In this document: piece by piece, positions 10,751 through 21,223 of the stretch
Layout of the letters: each line of letters opens with the position of its first letter
Numbering within the stretch: the first letter of the stretch is position 1
DNA from: Paramacrobiotus richtersi
Lineage: Eukaryota > Tardigrada > Eutardigrada > Parachela > Macrobiotidae
Assembly (NCBI GenBank): GCA_034698045.1
Contig: JAQGAU010000320.1
Coordinates: forward strand, 1-31,157
DNA: 31,157 nucleotides
Direction of reading: 5' to 3'
Notes under the pieces: generated by a model
What the model was told of the DNA's origin: nothing
Databases searched by the model: none
The model's input: only the letters and a program-made list of their open reading frames with translations
Made by a program: the position numbers and the translations under genes

Positions 10751-11269
10751 GTCATAAGAATTTGGAATTAATCAAGTCAACTTTGCAAGTTAAACTTCCT
10801 CTGGAAGCGCAAGGGGTCAAGATTTAAGCGCCTCCGGATTTTTTTAACAGAAAAATAAGAGAAACAGAACCATGCAGTAGTGCATGTGAGCCACATTGTA
10901 CGTACAACATCTTAAAAGCTTTAACGCCTAAAAGTATGCTGCTGTAAGCCTGTAGGCATAATTACTGTGTTTTGTATCATACAGATTGTATGCAATATCG
11001 CTGTTCGCACAGAAATCTTGCCATGCGGTTTAATAGTTTGCGTTCACGCGCTGCAGTGTCTGAGCCGTTCATATTCACGGTATGCGTTGTGCCTAAGGCC
11101 ACATAAGGTGCTAAACATTCAAGTTTAAAGGAAAGTTCTTTTTTTTAATTATGGGGAATACTGGAAAGTGGAAACACCTACTACTTTTGTCTAAACTTCG
11201 CACTGAGCAATCTCCAACAATGCACACTGATTTTGTCACAACTTCCACAATGTGAGCAATCTGCCCAGA

Positions 11270-14200
11270 ATGTATCCAGCACGGAGCACTGCCTTTATCA
11301 CTTTCTTATACCACATTTCAGTTATTCGCACACAGTGTCCCACATCAACATCTGGCCTGTGCTTTGTGGATTGTACCAAACCCCAACTCTACCATATCGC
11401 TTGTGAGGGTGTCAACGGGCAACAACTGTACGGGGATCTTATAACGTACAACAAAATCGAACAGCAAATCGTTCTGTCAGTATGGAATTCTCCGTTGAAT
11501 CGTATTGGTTACACTGTTCTGCGCAGTGTACAACTAATCAGATTAGAACTGGATAACTTGTTGGATCTGGAATGGTTTCCTGAAGCGCGTGGGCAGAGAA
11601 CCCTGCGGGAGTTGGTCCTGATGAACTGTCCCAAAGTGAAGAAAATGCCATTGGAGTATCTGCCGGAATCGTACGTAGATTTACTATTAACATGCTAAAT
11701 TAACGCCATTCAAACAACTGTTATGTTGAAATTCTCCGTTTTTGTTTCCATAATGCCACGTCTATCATAATGCAGTTGCATTTCAAAATGTTGTAACAAT
11801 TGAGCAATTACAGGGAAAATACCACATAAATTATGATGGGAAAATTTAACGTTGTACAGTTTGTTGTAATTATCCAAGTTGCGGCAACGGTAGCGATCAT
11901 ACTTAGTTGCCTGTCAAATCTGATAAAAATCAGCCTACAAAGTTAGTGATTGGTTGGTCTTCGCTATTTAACGGGAGTTACAGGTGCAAGTGAACATATT
12001 AGTATTTTCTAATTCAAAAGTCTACGAGTGATTTTTTTGATAGAATAACATACAAATTTCATACGAAATTATCAAAATAAAATTCAGAGAATATGGTTTC
12101 TGGATATGTCAGACGCTGATATGCAGCGAGTTTTATTTTTTCCGAAGATCAATAACATGGCTCTCTTGCCGTTCAAGCTCACCAATTGTCCAGCGTCCGC
12201 GGAGCTTTTTAAGTTCAGAGCGAAGTTCAGTGTTTCAAAATGTTGTACGAAGAAGCGATGCAATGTCTCTGTAGTAAATACAGCAGAGCTTTATCACAAC
12301 TGCACTGGGACAAAGTTATAAGTAGGACGGTAGGAGGCCAGTGGATGTTCAGGCTGTTTAGGCTAATCGGCACCACGTATATTACTATGGTTGAAATATG
12401 CTTCGGATTTGAATGCATCATTTTTGATCTCTCTGTCTATGGCTAAAGCTTATTGACACTTCCAGTTTATTCTTTTGCGGATAGCTGATGAGTTATAACT
12501 GTGTCTTTAAAGGTATTTTAATTCGTGACACAAGAAGGCTATCGCATGGGAACACTACGAAGTTCAAAAGGTTCAAACATTAAAAAAACATCCGTGGTCA
12601 CTTTCCGACCCTTTAGACCGAAAAGGTAGTGTCTGTGTCTTTTGTATTACAGGATACAGAGCGTCGTGCTTTTCCAAGTGGGCATTACGGAGTTCACCAA
12701 TGACTTTGAAGAAGTTCCCCAACTCCCTTTACTGACTTTTTTTGCCATCCACCAATCGCGCATCGAATATATTGAACCCAACTTCTTCAATGTGTTTCCC
12801 AATCTTGTGGAACTGGAAATAATCGGATCTACGTTTGGCGCGAAGGCTTTCCAGAACCACATGCTACATACGATCAAACCCTTGAAAAAACTCCGTATTA
12901 CAAAAAATAAGCATGTTGAGGGAAGAGATACCCGAGTGACAACCGCAACGATGTATGGTGGACGGCTACTCGAGGATATTGTACAAAATACTGCGATGGA
13001 GTACAATTCCGAGTTGGATCTCTCCGATAATGCGTTCCCCATCAGTCAAGTCGCTACGGCCCATTTGGAGAATCTGCGGTTTGTCAAGAAACTCTACCTG
13101 CAAAGAAGCATCTTTGAGACATTTGTGCTGCTCTCCCGGAGGTTTCAACACTTTGAGTGGCTGCAGGAGCTCGATTTGAGCTATACCGGATTATTAGCGT
13201 AAGAAAACTGTCGTACTAAAGGTCACGTTTTACTTGTACAAAAGATCTGAATGGGGCGGTTGTAAAGGCCATTTTGTGATATAAAAGTCTAATGCAACGT
13301 TGTTTCTCTCAATAGGAGTATAGGAACGTTTGCTGGACTGAAGACCCTAAAGACCCTGAAAATAGCTGGCAACGATTTCCGTGATCTTACGGTGATCAGT
13401 ATTTTCAAAGACTGTGAAGCAAGGAATCTCCAGTATCTCGATTTGTCCGATAACTACTTGAATTACCTTCCGATCGGCATGGAGAGAATCGCCAAAACCA
13501 TAAGAACACTCAATCTGTGCAAGAACACGCTAAAAATGCCGGAAATATTCGAGGGGTGGAATCTCCAGCATATTACACCGTTCCGACTATTCGCAAATCT
13601 GGACAGTCTTGATTTATCGTACAACTCATTAGAAACGTTCAACGGCATTTGGCTGGCGGATGTTTTAACCTTAGTTGATTTGAATCTTGGCTGCAACAGC
13701 TTCACGGTCATAACAAAGGAATTCTTTCAACACTTGCCGTTTTTCCTGGAAACTGTAAACCTAACCTTCTGCGCCTCGCAACCAGCCGAAGCACCACTGT
13801 TTCAGAATGATACTTTCTCCACCTTACCTCCGATAAAAGTGCTAATTCTTCAGCACGGGTTTTTGAAGGAGAGGTTCTTTAATATACTGAAATCAATATC
13901 GATTGACTCGCTGCTCGAGTTGGATTTGAGTTCGAACTCAATATCTCGAATTCCCGATGAACTAATCAATAAGTTACCACAGTCTCTGTCTGGACTGGAG
14001 ACGCTGAAGTTGAAGGCTAACAAGCTCCAGTCAATTGGCCCGAAAGCTTTTGCGTTTTTTAACCAACTCCGATTATTAGATCTCTCCCGGAACCGTATCA
14101 TATCCGTCGGTAGCGATGATTTTGTCGGACTGGACAATCTCCAGACGCTAACCATCATTGGCAATGCCATTTTGGAGTTTCAGCCCAAAGCCTTCGCTCC

Positions 14201-15200
14201 CCTAGTCAATCTGCGTCGGTTGTACATTGGAGAAAATAATGATACGGCGCTGACCAAGATGTTCCCACTACATACGAACATTGGCAAGAACTTGATCCAT
14301 TTGAGTGTCCAACATATTCCGATATCGTGCGTGCCAGCGGAATTGTTGCAGCAGTTGAAACGGTTAAAGTGGCTCTATTTGGATGATTCAAGATCGATTA
14401 ATTTTCAGTATAAAACGTTTCGCGGGATGGCGGAGACATTCACCGTCAAGTATCCATTCCGGTTGCTGGCCTATCGCACACCGACACTGAAGGATATTGG
14501 CTGTGAGACTTTTGAGGACTGGAGCACGGTCTACAATCGGTAAGGCTGTCTTTAACGCATAAAACAATATTTCTTACACGAAGCTGGTTGGTGTATATTA
14601 TAGAAGTAGCTATCAAAATGTTTATAACATTTAGTGCCGTGTTATCGAAGGTCGATATGATAGTTGCTTTCTTGTGTAACTAGAATCGTGTACCGTGGTC
14701 TAAAATTTACGATATTGATTAGCTATTCGTTTTACAGTCCCTCTTCAAGGGGACTGTATCCTGGGAGATTGAATTGTAGATATGACTCATATGAGAATTC
14801 TTATGGTTTATCCACGATCCTCCAACATTTGGGCTGCAGAAGTTGTGATTTTTGTACCACAGCGCAGTTACCGTGAAAGAATAAACATTTTTTTACATTG
14901 ATTGATATTTCAATAAGAACTTGCTGTACAGTAATATAGGGACGTGTCTGACGTGGTTAACAGGTGGGCGGCCGCTAACTGGACTTCGCTACAGTACTGT
15001 CAGTTATGCGGTGATGGACACTTTTGTCGACCTAAACGTTCTGTTAAATGTCATTAAAATATCTTTCTTGCAGATCCGCGAAATTTGTAGTTAAAGACAA
15101 GAACAATCTTGTTCAACAGCATATGACGTTCAGCTTTCCCAGCTGCCATGTGAATCGTTGGAGGAATCTCAAGGATGTCATAGAAAACTTGATTTGCTAG
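11270..15200 (+). CDS. Secreted leucine-rich-repeat protein, copy B (4 exons, 765 aa)
   Basis: Exons are 11270-11670, 12653-13198, 13316-14539 and 15074-15200, all phase 2, GT-AG, 2298 coding nt. It is the paralogue of the minus-strand gene at 6200-8886 and agrees with it from the cysteine cap (C23PTSTSGLC31FVDC35, Cys45) through the repeats (LRLLDLSRNRIISVGSDDF, LQTLTIIGNAILEF) to the last exon (LVQQHM, NLKDVIENLIC). The start is set at the ATG at 11270, giving a signal peptide with core FITFLYHISVI. The ATG at 11250 runs into TGA at once. No membrane anchor is visible, so an extracellular LRR solenoid is expected. Intron 3 is 534 bases here against 68 in copy A and holds a candidate alternative last exon. 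Function beyond ligand binding is unknown. Confidence 0.9.
14738..14876 (+). CDS. Candidate alternative last exon of LRR copy B
   Basis: Inside intron 3 of copy B, the acceptor GTTTTACAG (ending 14737) is followed by a frame that joins the phase-2 donor at 14539 and stays open for 45 codons to TGA at 14874-14876. AATAAA begins four bases after the stop. The encoded tail (start PSSRGLYPGRLNCRYDSYEN) has four cysteines, among them the cluster CRSCDFC, and differs from the normal C-terminus. Use of this exon would replace the 42-codon terminal exon. Copy A has no room for it in its 68-base intron. It could also be chance. Confidence 0.4.
14880..14885 (+). terminator. Candidate polyadenylation signal inside LRR copy B intron 3
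   Basis: AATAAA directly after the stop of the candidate alternative exon (14738-14876). It would allow an early-terminated transcript of copy B. Confidence 0.35.
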
Positions 15201-15455
15201 TTATCCATAATTATGATTGTACAGGTCGTGTCAGCATGGAAGGCGACAGTTTTATTGTTGCTTCACTAATTATGTGATACGTACGTAAGCTTGCCAGTGC
15301 GCTGCAGTATTGTTTCGTGGTCAGATGGAATTCGCTTGTGCATTTGTTTATAAAGGCACAGTACGCTGCATCTTCCGTAAATGGCTGTTGTGATGCCTGA
15401 TTCTTATAACGAATTCCTGTTACCTTACACGCAAAGTATTATGTCATAGCCGCTT

Positions 15456-15461
15456 AATAAA
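15456..15461 (+). terminator. Candidate polyadenylation signal for LRR copy B
   Basis: AATAAA about 255 bases beyond the copy B stop and before the end of the convergent sorting nexin gene. No nearer canonical hexamer was noticed. Confidence 0.35.
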
Positions 15462-15586
15462 AAGCAAACTTGCCTTTCAGCCATGCATCGATAATCGATT
15501 CATTGTAGTTATTATTCTGTACCGCAGCAGTTTCATATTAGAGCAAAAGAAGCTGTTTGATTTGGGAATCGTTAAGAAATGTATTA

Positions 15587-17455
15587 TCACATTGGAGGAG
15601 CACTCGGCTTATTCGCCGGAGCTGCTGGCAAGCACTCGGCAATCATGGAGACGTCATCCCAAACCGTAGACAGCTATGGCACGTAAACAGAATCAGCCAC
15701 TAGATGTATGTGAATCTGCGTAGAAGCATTTCTCATACCTTATGGAAATGGTTGCTCTCGATTGCTCCCATATGACGGAGATACAAGCTCAGCAACGGAG
15801 GAAAAATCGTCTGCACAAATTCCGTTTCTTGCTGGATGCAATACAGTCCAAATCGAATCCGCTGTTCGGCCGTTAGTAGATTCCCGGATCTCTGTTAAAA
15901 TGTTGAGCATGTTAATGTGTACAACTGCACTTACAAATACGGTAAACTTTATGCAGAGATCACAAATCGTTACGGATGATGGCGAAAACACGAACGGTTA
16001 CGTCGAAAACATCAAGCGGTTCTTGTTGAAGACCGTTTTGTTTGTACTCACTTCATCAATTTGACCTTGATCTTTTGGTTTTGCAGCCGCTGACTTCGAT
16101 ATCAGTTTTTGGTCGGTAGATATGTTTTTTTCTTGTCGAAGCAACAAATCCTGCAACATAAAAGCGCCGGTTACCGTTTTTACGATCTGGTAAGAATTCC
16201 GCATCAATCTAACCTTCCAGCCTTTCAGCAGGTCCTTTGTTGCGTACACATATTCGAGGACTTCCGTTTCCTCGGAGTTCGCCTAAGTCGACAATATGGT
16301 TATCCGACAACATTTTAGAATAAAGATTTAATTTTTACCAATTCCAGCCACTGTTTAGTAACCGAGGTGACCTCCGAAGCGATATCTCCAAGAACCCTGA
16401 GGTTATGGTCGCTAAACGCATTTGTCGAGGTGGCATCACTTGAAAAAGCAGACGAAGTTGGAGTGGCCATGTTTCTGCAAGAATACACAATGTTCAACAG
16501 GTTTTTTACTTGGTTCTAAGCGTCGGTAATCGTACGTTAAGTCCAGGTTGAGAGCCATGTAGTTTTTCACTTGCTCTGCAATTTTAAGAAGTGGATAACT
16601 GTGGTCCTAGTTACGCTTCAGGAAAACGAAACCTTTGTTTGTTGCACATATTTTTTCCATAGTATCACGAAGCTTCAGGACCGCCGTATCAAGAACAGTC
16701 ATATTGGTCTTCAGTTGACCGAGCCGCTCACTTCCCTCCGTAATCGCGATATGTTGGTATGTCTCCGGCTGGGTCTGGGAAAATTCATCTGCAGCTGTAG
16801 CTTTTTGCTTGATGATGGACTGAACGTCCTGTATAACAGAAATGTTTTGTTAGAGGCATTCAGACTGCTGTATCTGTACATCATCGACAAAACACATCGA
16901 AAGGTTGAAAAAAAGCTATATAACAAATTAATTACCCCTTGGTGGGTGAAGAAACGGTGCACCAATTCGGTTTTCGATAGGACTGGATTTCTGGCCAAGA
17001 GGGAACAGTATCGGGTGAGGGCCTTCTTCCTTTTAGCAATGAATGCGTCATCAGCTCCTACGGCTTTCTTGGGGGGAAGACGGGGATATAACCGAGTGGG
17101 GAAGCGAGCTTCTAGCGCTTCGTGAAGCGCTACGAAATCATTGTAGCGTCGCGGCACACGGTTACCCTAAAAGGCGCATTAGCTGCATGAATATAAGCAA
17201 AAGAAGAATATTAGCATAAACCTAAATAAATATCATAATCATAATCAAAAATCGTTATATGTTCCAAATTTAATCGAAAAACAAAAATGTGTTATTCCTT
17301 ACTCGGAATATGACTTCATACTCCACATGTTTAAACAGTACTCCCTTCTTTTCCGGCATTTGTTCCACTTGGACGTGAAAAAATCCGCCTTCGGAATCCG
17401 AAAAGGGATTGGCATACCTTGCCACATTCTTGTAATCAGCCTTGGAACCTGCCAT
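15587..17455 (-). CDS. SNX8: Sorting nexin 8 orthologue, PX and BAR-like (9 exons, 393 aa)
   Basis: Minus-strand exons are 17455-17303, 17166-16936, 16828-16615, 16575-16536, 16474-16339, 16282-16214, 16150-16052, 15891-15739 and 15673-15587 (1182 nt, frame continuous). The PX domain spans exons 1-3: PEKKGVLFKHVEYEVIFR joins GNRVPRRYNDFVALHEAL, then YPRLPPKK and AKRKKALTRYCSLLARNP, with the phosphoinositide-binding RRY basic motif and the proline-rich loop. Exons 3-9 give the helical BAR-like half (LDTAVLKLRDTMEKI, LRVLGDIASEVTSVTKQWLE, EYVYATKDLLKGWK, FGLYCIQQETEFVQTIFPPL, STVWDDV), in the same order as vertebrate SNX8. The family binds PI3P-rich endosomal membranes and works in endosome-to-Golgi sorting. 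The start could also be the ATG at 17467 (397 aa); 17455 has the better context (GAAATGG). Exon 4 is only 40 nt, and its donor (GTACGA) was chosen because it alone keeps frame. The gene is convergent with LRR copy B. Confidence 0.92.
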
Positions 17456-17467
17456 TTCTTTACGCAT

Positions 17468-18148
17468 TTACAAACAACAACCGAGCACAACCATGAGAAA
17501 GATCCGTGAATTCAACAAGGAATGACAAACAGAATTAGCAACCCATAACGTCGGACTGTGTGACAATCACTTATCGTGTATCATCGATAGTTTGTCTACC
17601 TTTGTAGTGAAAACATCTACAGAAACCGCAAGTTATGAAAAGAAGATATCATTCATACGGAGAAGAATGTCAGTTCAAGTTATGATAAGTTCTACCTACA
17701 TGATTCGGCAGCCGCAAGGCAGCCGTTCTTGCCGTTTATATGTATGTGTGGACGGGCTGTGAATCGATGTTGTGTACATAACCGGTTTATCATGTGGAAT
17801 ATGGCTTGCCACTTGCCATTCGCATCCAACTACAGTACGATACTCTTTATGATTCTTTATCTTATCTTGCTGTCAAGATATTGCACAGTACAGAAGTAGC
17901 GCTGAAACTGCGGCTAGAAGTATGAATTGCTCGAGGTTCCAGGTAGCTGCGGCCGAAAGGTAACACGGCTGCTACACTGTCAGGTTTACTCGCAGTTTTA
18001 ATATAAGTTACGCTGTAGCCACCACATCTTGGTCTGGCTGATTCCACCTGAAAAGCCGATCTTACAGGAAACCGACCTTGCGCTTGCAGAATGGAACCAC
18101 TCGATACGGATTACAGAGTTGTTTGGGTCAGACGATTCATAGCAGTCA
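17468..18148. other. Upstream region of SNX8, no supported gene
   Basis: It should contain the SNX8 promoter. A 61-codon minus frame at 18047-17862 has no recognisable features. Confidence 0.4.
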
Positions 18149-18554
18149 TTAATCTGTGTAGGTGAAGCCAGCGGGACAGCCAGGATATCCTTGAATCGTC
18201 TGCAGTGGTGTCGTGTTGCTTGTGAAGTCGGGATAGCGAGCAGACCACTGCTTTTCTTTAAGATTGTTTTAGCCTTTGCTTGCACTTTCTAATAGTGCTT
18301 CTCCTTGTTCTTACTTCAGCCCTAGTCACAAAAATCGTGATGCCGGTAAAACTAAACATAATGTTGTTTTCCGGCGCTCCTGTGAGCTCTTTACGATAAT
18401 TCAACCACTTTCGATGTTTTTGGTCAAAGCCGGCGGCCGGACTGTCAGTCGACAGTTTGCGGGCGTACCGAAATGCCGGCCCCCGAAAATCTGGCAGCGA
18501 GACAAACACGAAGGCAGAAATAAACATAAGAGTTTCGGATAGAAGTTTACCCAT
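18149..18554 (-). CDS. Doubtful small two-exon gene, possible secreted or membrane protein
   Basis: A minus-strand frame from the ATG at 18554 (context CTAATGGG) begins MGKLLSETLMFISAFVFVSL, which looks like a signal peptide or membrane anchor. It continues RKLSTDSPAAGF and HRKWLNYRKELTGAPENN to a GTAAGA donor after 18315. An acceptor CTGCAG permits a second exon, 18199-18149, encoding TIQGYPGCPAGFTYTD and a stop. The frame is also open upstream to an ATG at 18644. I do not recognise the product, and no paralogue supports the model. The open frame is 128 codons long, longer than most chance frames here, which is the main argument for it. Confidence 0.25.
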
Positions 18555-18644
18555 TAGTTTTACTAACACCGTTTGTTGGGCGAAAACTTCGTGAGGTATT
18601 CGTGTGGTAAAACGAGATCTATCTGTACAGCGTTCTATAAACAT

Positions 18645-19144
18645 TGTGCTAGTTTCGCTGCTGTTAGAGCCTTAAAAGGTACTGCAGCGGCTGTTTTGGG
18701 TACTGCTAAATTTTAATGGTTGTTGCTAAATTTGCCAATTAAAGATCCATTTTACCGATACTGCAACCAAGTGTTTTCTGTTTAGGCAGACCAAGTTCGA
18801 GACATGTGTAAAGCAATCAATGTGAACTGTGCAAGTTAATCTGCACAAACTTTGAGGTGGGGTCTAACTTCGGGTTTATCTGAAAATATCGCCCGGCAAT
18901 GTTGCAACGCGGGCGGTGAAAGAAAGGGTTGGGCACATCTACATTCTGCAACAACAACAATCATTGGAAATCAAGCGTTCATAGCGCGGCTATGGGCCAC
19001 GTTTATCCAGGCATTAGCGAAAGCCGAAGTCAATGAAAACGGTACACTTGTATACGCTCATCAGGTGGCGATAATTTCTGACAGTCCCGTTCAGTGCTGC
19101 GTTGCGATCACCCGTGTTACGGTATTTGAGGAACGATAGCGACA
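18645..19144. other. Intergenic, upstream of LRR-like gene C
   Basis: A plus-strand frame (18852-19139) is open but its product looks like nothing known, and it ends just before the start of the next gene. Treated as promoter/5' region. GGAACGATAGCGAC, shortly before the start of gene C, resembles GGGACGATAACAGG before gene D. Confidence 0.4.
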
Positions 19145-20129
19145 ATGGAGTGGCTGGTGGGCTGCAGTTTGATCCTATTTTCTTTAGGTAAGTCGCAACT
19201 TCAGATTAGCTGCTCAAACAACATTTTAAAATGAAGCCCCATGCTGATACATTCTCAGGCCGGGCATCAGCGGGCGACTTGTTCAGCTTCGACCTCTCTC
19301 CATTGCGTCAGAATGAACCTTGTATACAGAAGTGCCATGAAGACTGGCAGCGCGCCTCCGGTCTAGGGACGATGGATTACTGTGGCATTGACAATTTTAT
19401 CTCCCTTTCCACTATGTGTGAGAGGAAAACGGTCAAGTGAAGCGGTTTTTTTCCGAATTTTAATGTGTATTAATATGTACTCATGACTGCACCAAGCACA
19501 CGAAAATAAAAATACGCTTTCATAATTTATAGGCTTTCTTGCAAAGGATCGAGCATATTAGGAACACCAGCTCGAACCGAGCGGTTGCTGTAACGGTACT
19601 CGACGACGACCTGCTTGACGCTTCCGTTCTTGGGCCGATCGGCAGACAGATTGTCAGCCTCCGCATCCTCGAGGTTCTCACGGGTAACATCACCGCCCGC
19701 CTTCCAGCCATCGGTCTGGACAACTTACTCAATCTGCGGTTCATTTTCTGTCGGGGCCTACGAATCCACAAGACCCACTTCAATGGGATGCACAAAATCC
19801 GCGCCATTGAATTCTGGGGGTCCCCGCCGCAGTTCGTTGAACAGGGCACATTTACAAACTTGCCTACTCTGCAGACGCTAGCTCTGAGTAACGGCATCGC
19901 AGCAACGAACTAGCAACACCCGTTAGAACAGGAGCGGTTCACCGCTTGGCAGGAGCTGAAATGCGATGCGCAGAATGCCTGGTTGTGGGAGTTTCTGACT
20001 GGGAAACCCGGGCTGCGGAATAGCCGAAGCGAAGGGGAGACTTTTACACTGGGAAACTTTGCGAGCAAACCCTTGATTGTGAATGAACCCGACGTCAACT
20101 GTGAAATATGGAGTGGCGAAGCCGTCTAA
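19145..20129 (+). pseudogene. Short secreted LRR-like protein, copy C, with in-frame stop and weak donor
   Basis: Exons match copy D downstream: 19145-19187 (signal peptide MEWLVGCSLILFSL), 19259-19431 (173 nt, the same length as in D) and 19533-20129. Exon 2 encodes RASAGDLFSFDLSPLRQNEP against RTATGELFNFDLSPIRPNES in D. Exon 3 carries LRR-like units (GRQIVSLRILEVL, LPAIGLDNLLNLRFIFC, GTFTNLPTLQTLALS) and a C-terminal cap (TAWQELKCDAQNAWLWEFL). Two defects are visible. TAG at 19911-19913 interrupts exon 3, with coding similarity continuing for about 70 codons beyond it. The exon 2 donor reads GTCAAG where D has GTAAAG. The good GTGAAG donor three bases further on gives the wrong frame for exon 3. 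Either defect could shorten the protein; both together suggest decay, although the rest of the frame is intact, so loss would be recent. Confidence 0.7.
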
Positions 20130-21223
20130 GATTGAGTTACTGGTCGACATGCGTTCCGACTGTACGCCTACTACAGCTGAAGAAGGGTCAGTTTATTGAT
20201 GGAGCGTCTACGGCGCTTCATCAGCATCAGTTCAGACTTCCACTCACAGCATGCCAGTTGCTGAAAAGCATAATTATTTACTCTTCATGTTCAATCTGGA
20301 GAAAGCATTCTTAGTTGTTTCGTTTCACTTCTTAGCGCTTTTGCTGTCCGCGTTATATTGCACCTTGATGATAAACAAAAATTGCTATATGTACAGTGCA
20401 CTGAGTGCAGTGAAGCAGAAGAAGGCTCATTGTGCCAACAGAATCGAAGGTCACGCTGGCATTACGAACGTGTCAAGTACTTTAAGGTTAGTTATTACGT
20501 ACGCCAACAGAGGTATGTCTTCAATCTTTTTGTTTACATCTGTCGTGTAGTTTGCATACGAGCGGAATGTGAATGTAATGTGGCAACAACCGCAGTAATC
20601 CCGGAATGGTTGATTATTATTATGGTTCAGTCTGTCTCTAGGAAAGTCATAAGAGTACGATGTGCTACGCCACCTCTGTGTGGCAATTGGCAAGATTTTG
20701 ATCCGCAACTCTCCGCAAAATGTTGAGCTGATACAAAGAAATTATTACTGAACTACCAATCGGCATATTGTTGGTAAAACACTGACAATGAGCGGAATGC
20801 ATAAAAACCTGCTGCCGGCCACGAAAAGCCGACCGTCATCAACACGACACTTGAGCATTTCGGGTTAGAGACTATCCATCAGCCTTACTCTTTTTACACA
20901 GCAGCCGACGAACCGGCTTGGCACGTTTGATCTGCCGTAGCCGAAACACTTCGTATCACAGACCATTCTGAGACATTGTTTGCAATGCGACAGCTGAGAG
21001 AGCGGACTGGTTACAGCCACATTCAACAAACAACAATCGACATTACTGGAAAACGTCCGTTCCTGGGGCGCCAAGTGCAAGACATACTGTATATGAAGCC
21101 GGAATCACCGTGGCAGTGCACATCTTTGTCTGCGCTTATTTAGTGACCATAATTCTTTTTGCTGGTGCAATTTAAACACTTTCTCGCCAGTTTCCAGTTG
21201 GAGGGACGATAACAGGGTCGAGG
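20130..21223. other. Spacer between LRR-like copies C and D
   Basis: Two overlapping plus-strand frames are open: 20251-20550, with a hydrophobic stretch FLVVSFHFLALLLSALYC, and 20358-20726, rich in cysteine (VQCTECSEAEEGSLC). Neither has a splice partner, family match or paralogue, so no gene is called. Confidence 0.4.

Larger units (their letters stand above)
8887..11269. other. 2.4 kb spacer between divergent LRR genes
   Basis: No gene could be supported. The spacer should hold both promoters. It contains two diverged direct repeats (9964-10010 and 10704-10750) and a shorter pair sharing TTAACTTAGTTCC (about 10250 and 10373). Short open frames in both directions show no family resemblance and no signal peptide. 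Confidence 0.45.

Noticed and set aside
17862-18047. 61-codon minus-strand frame upstream of SNX8
   Set aside because: No recognisable features and no consistent splice join to neighbouring frames.
19889-19927. 39-base in-frame mini-intron removing the TAG in copy C
   Set aside because: Too short for a typical metazoan intron, and the matching segment is coding in copy D.
20251-20726. Overlapping frames, one hydrophobic and one cysteine-rich, between genes C and D
   Set aside because: No splice partner, paralogue or family match; two different frames over the same bases cannot both be supported.
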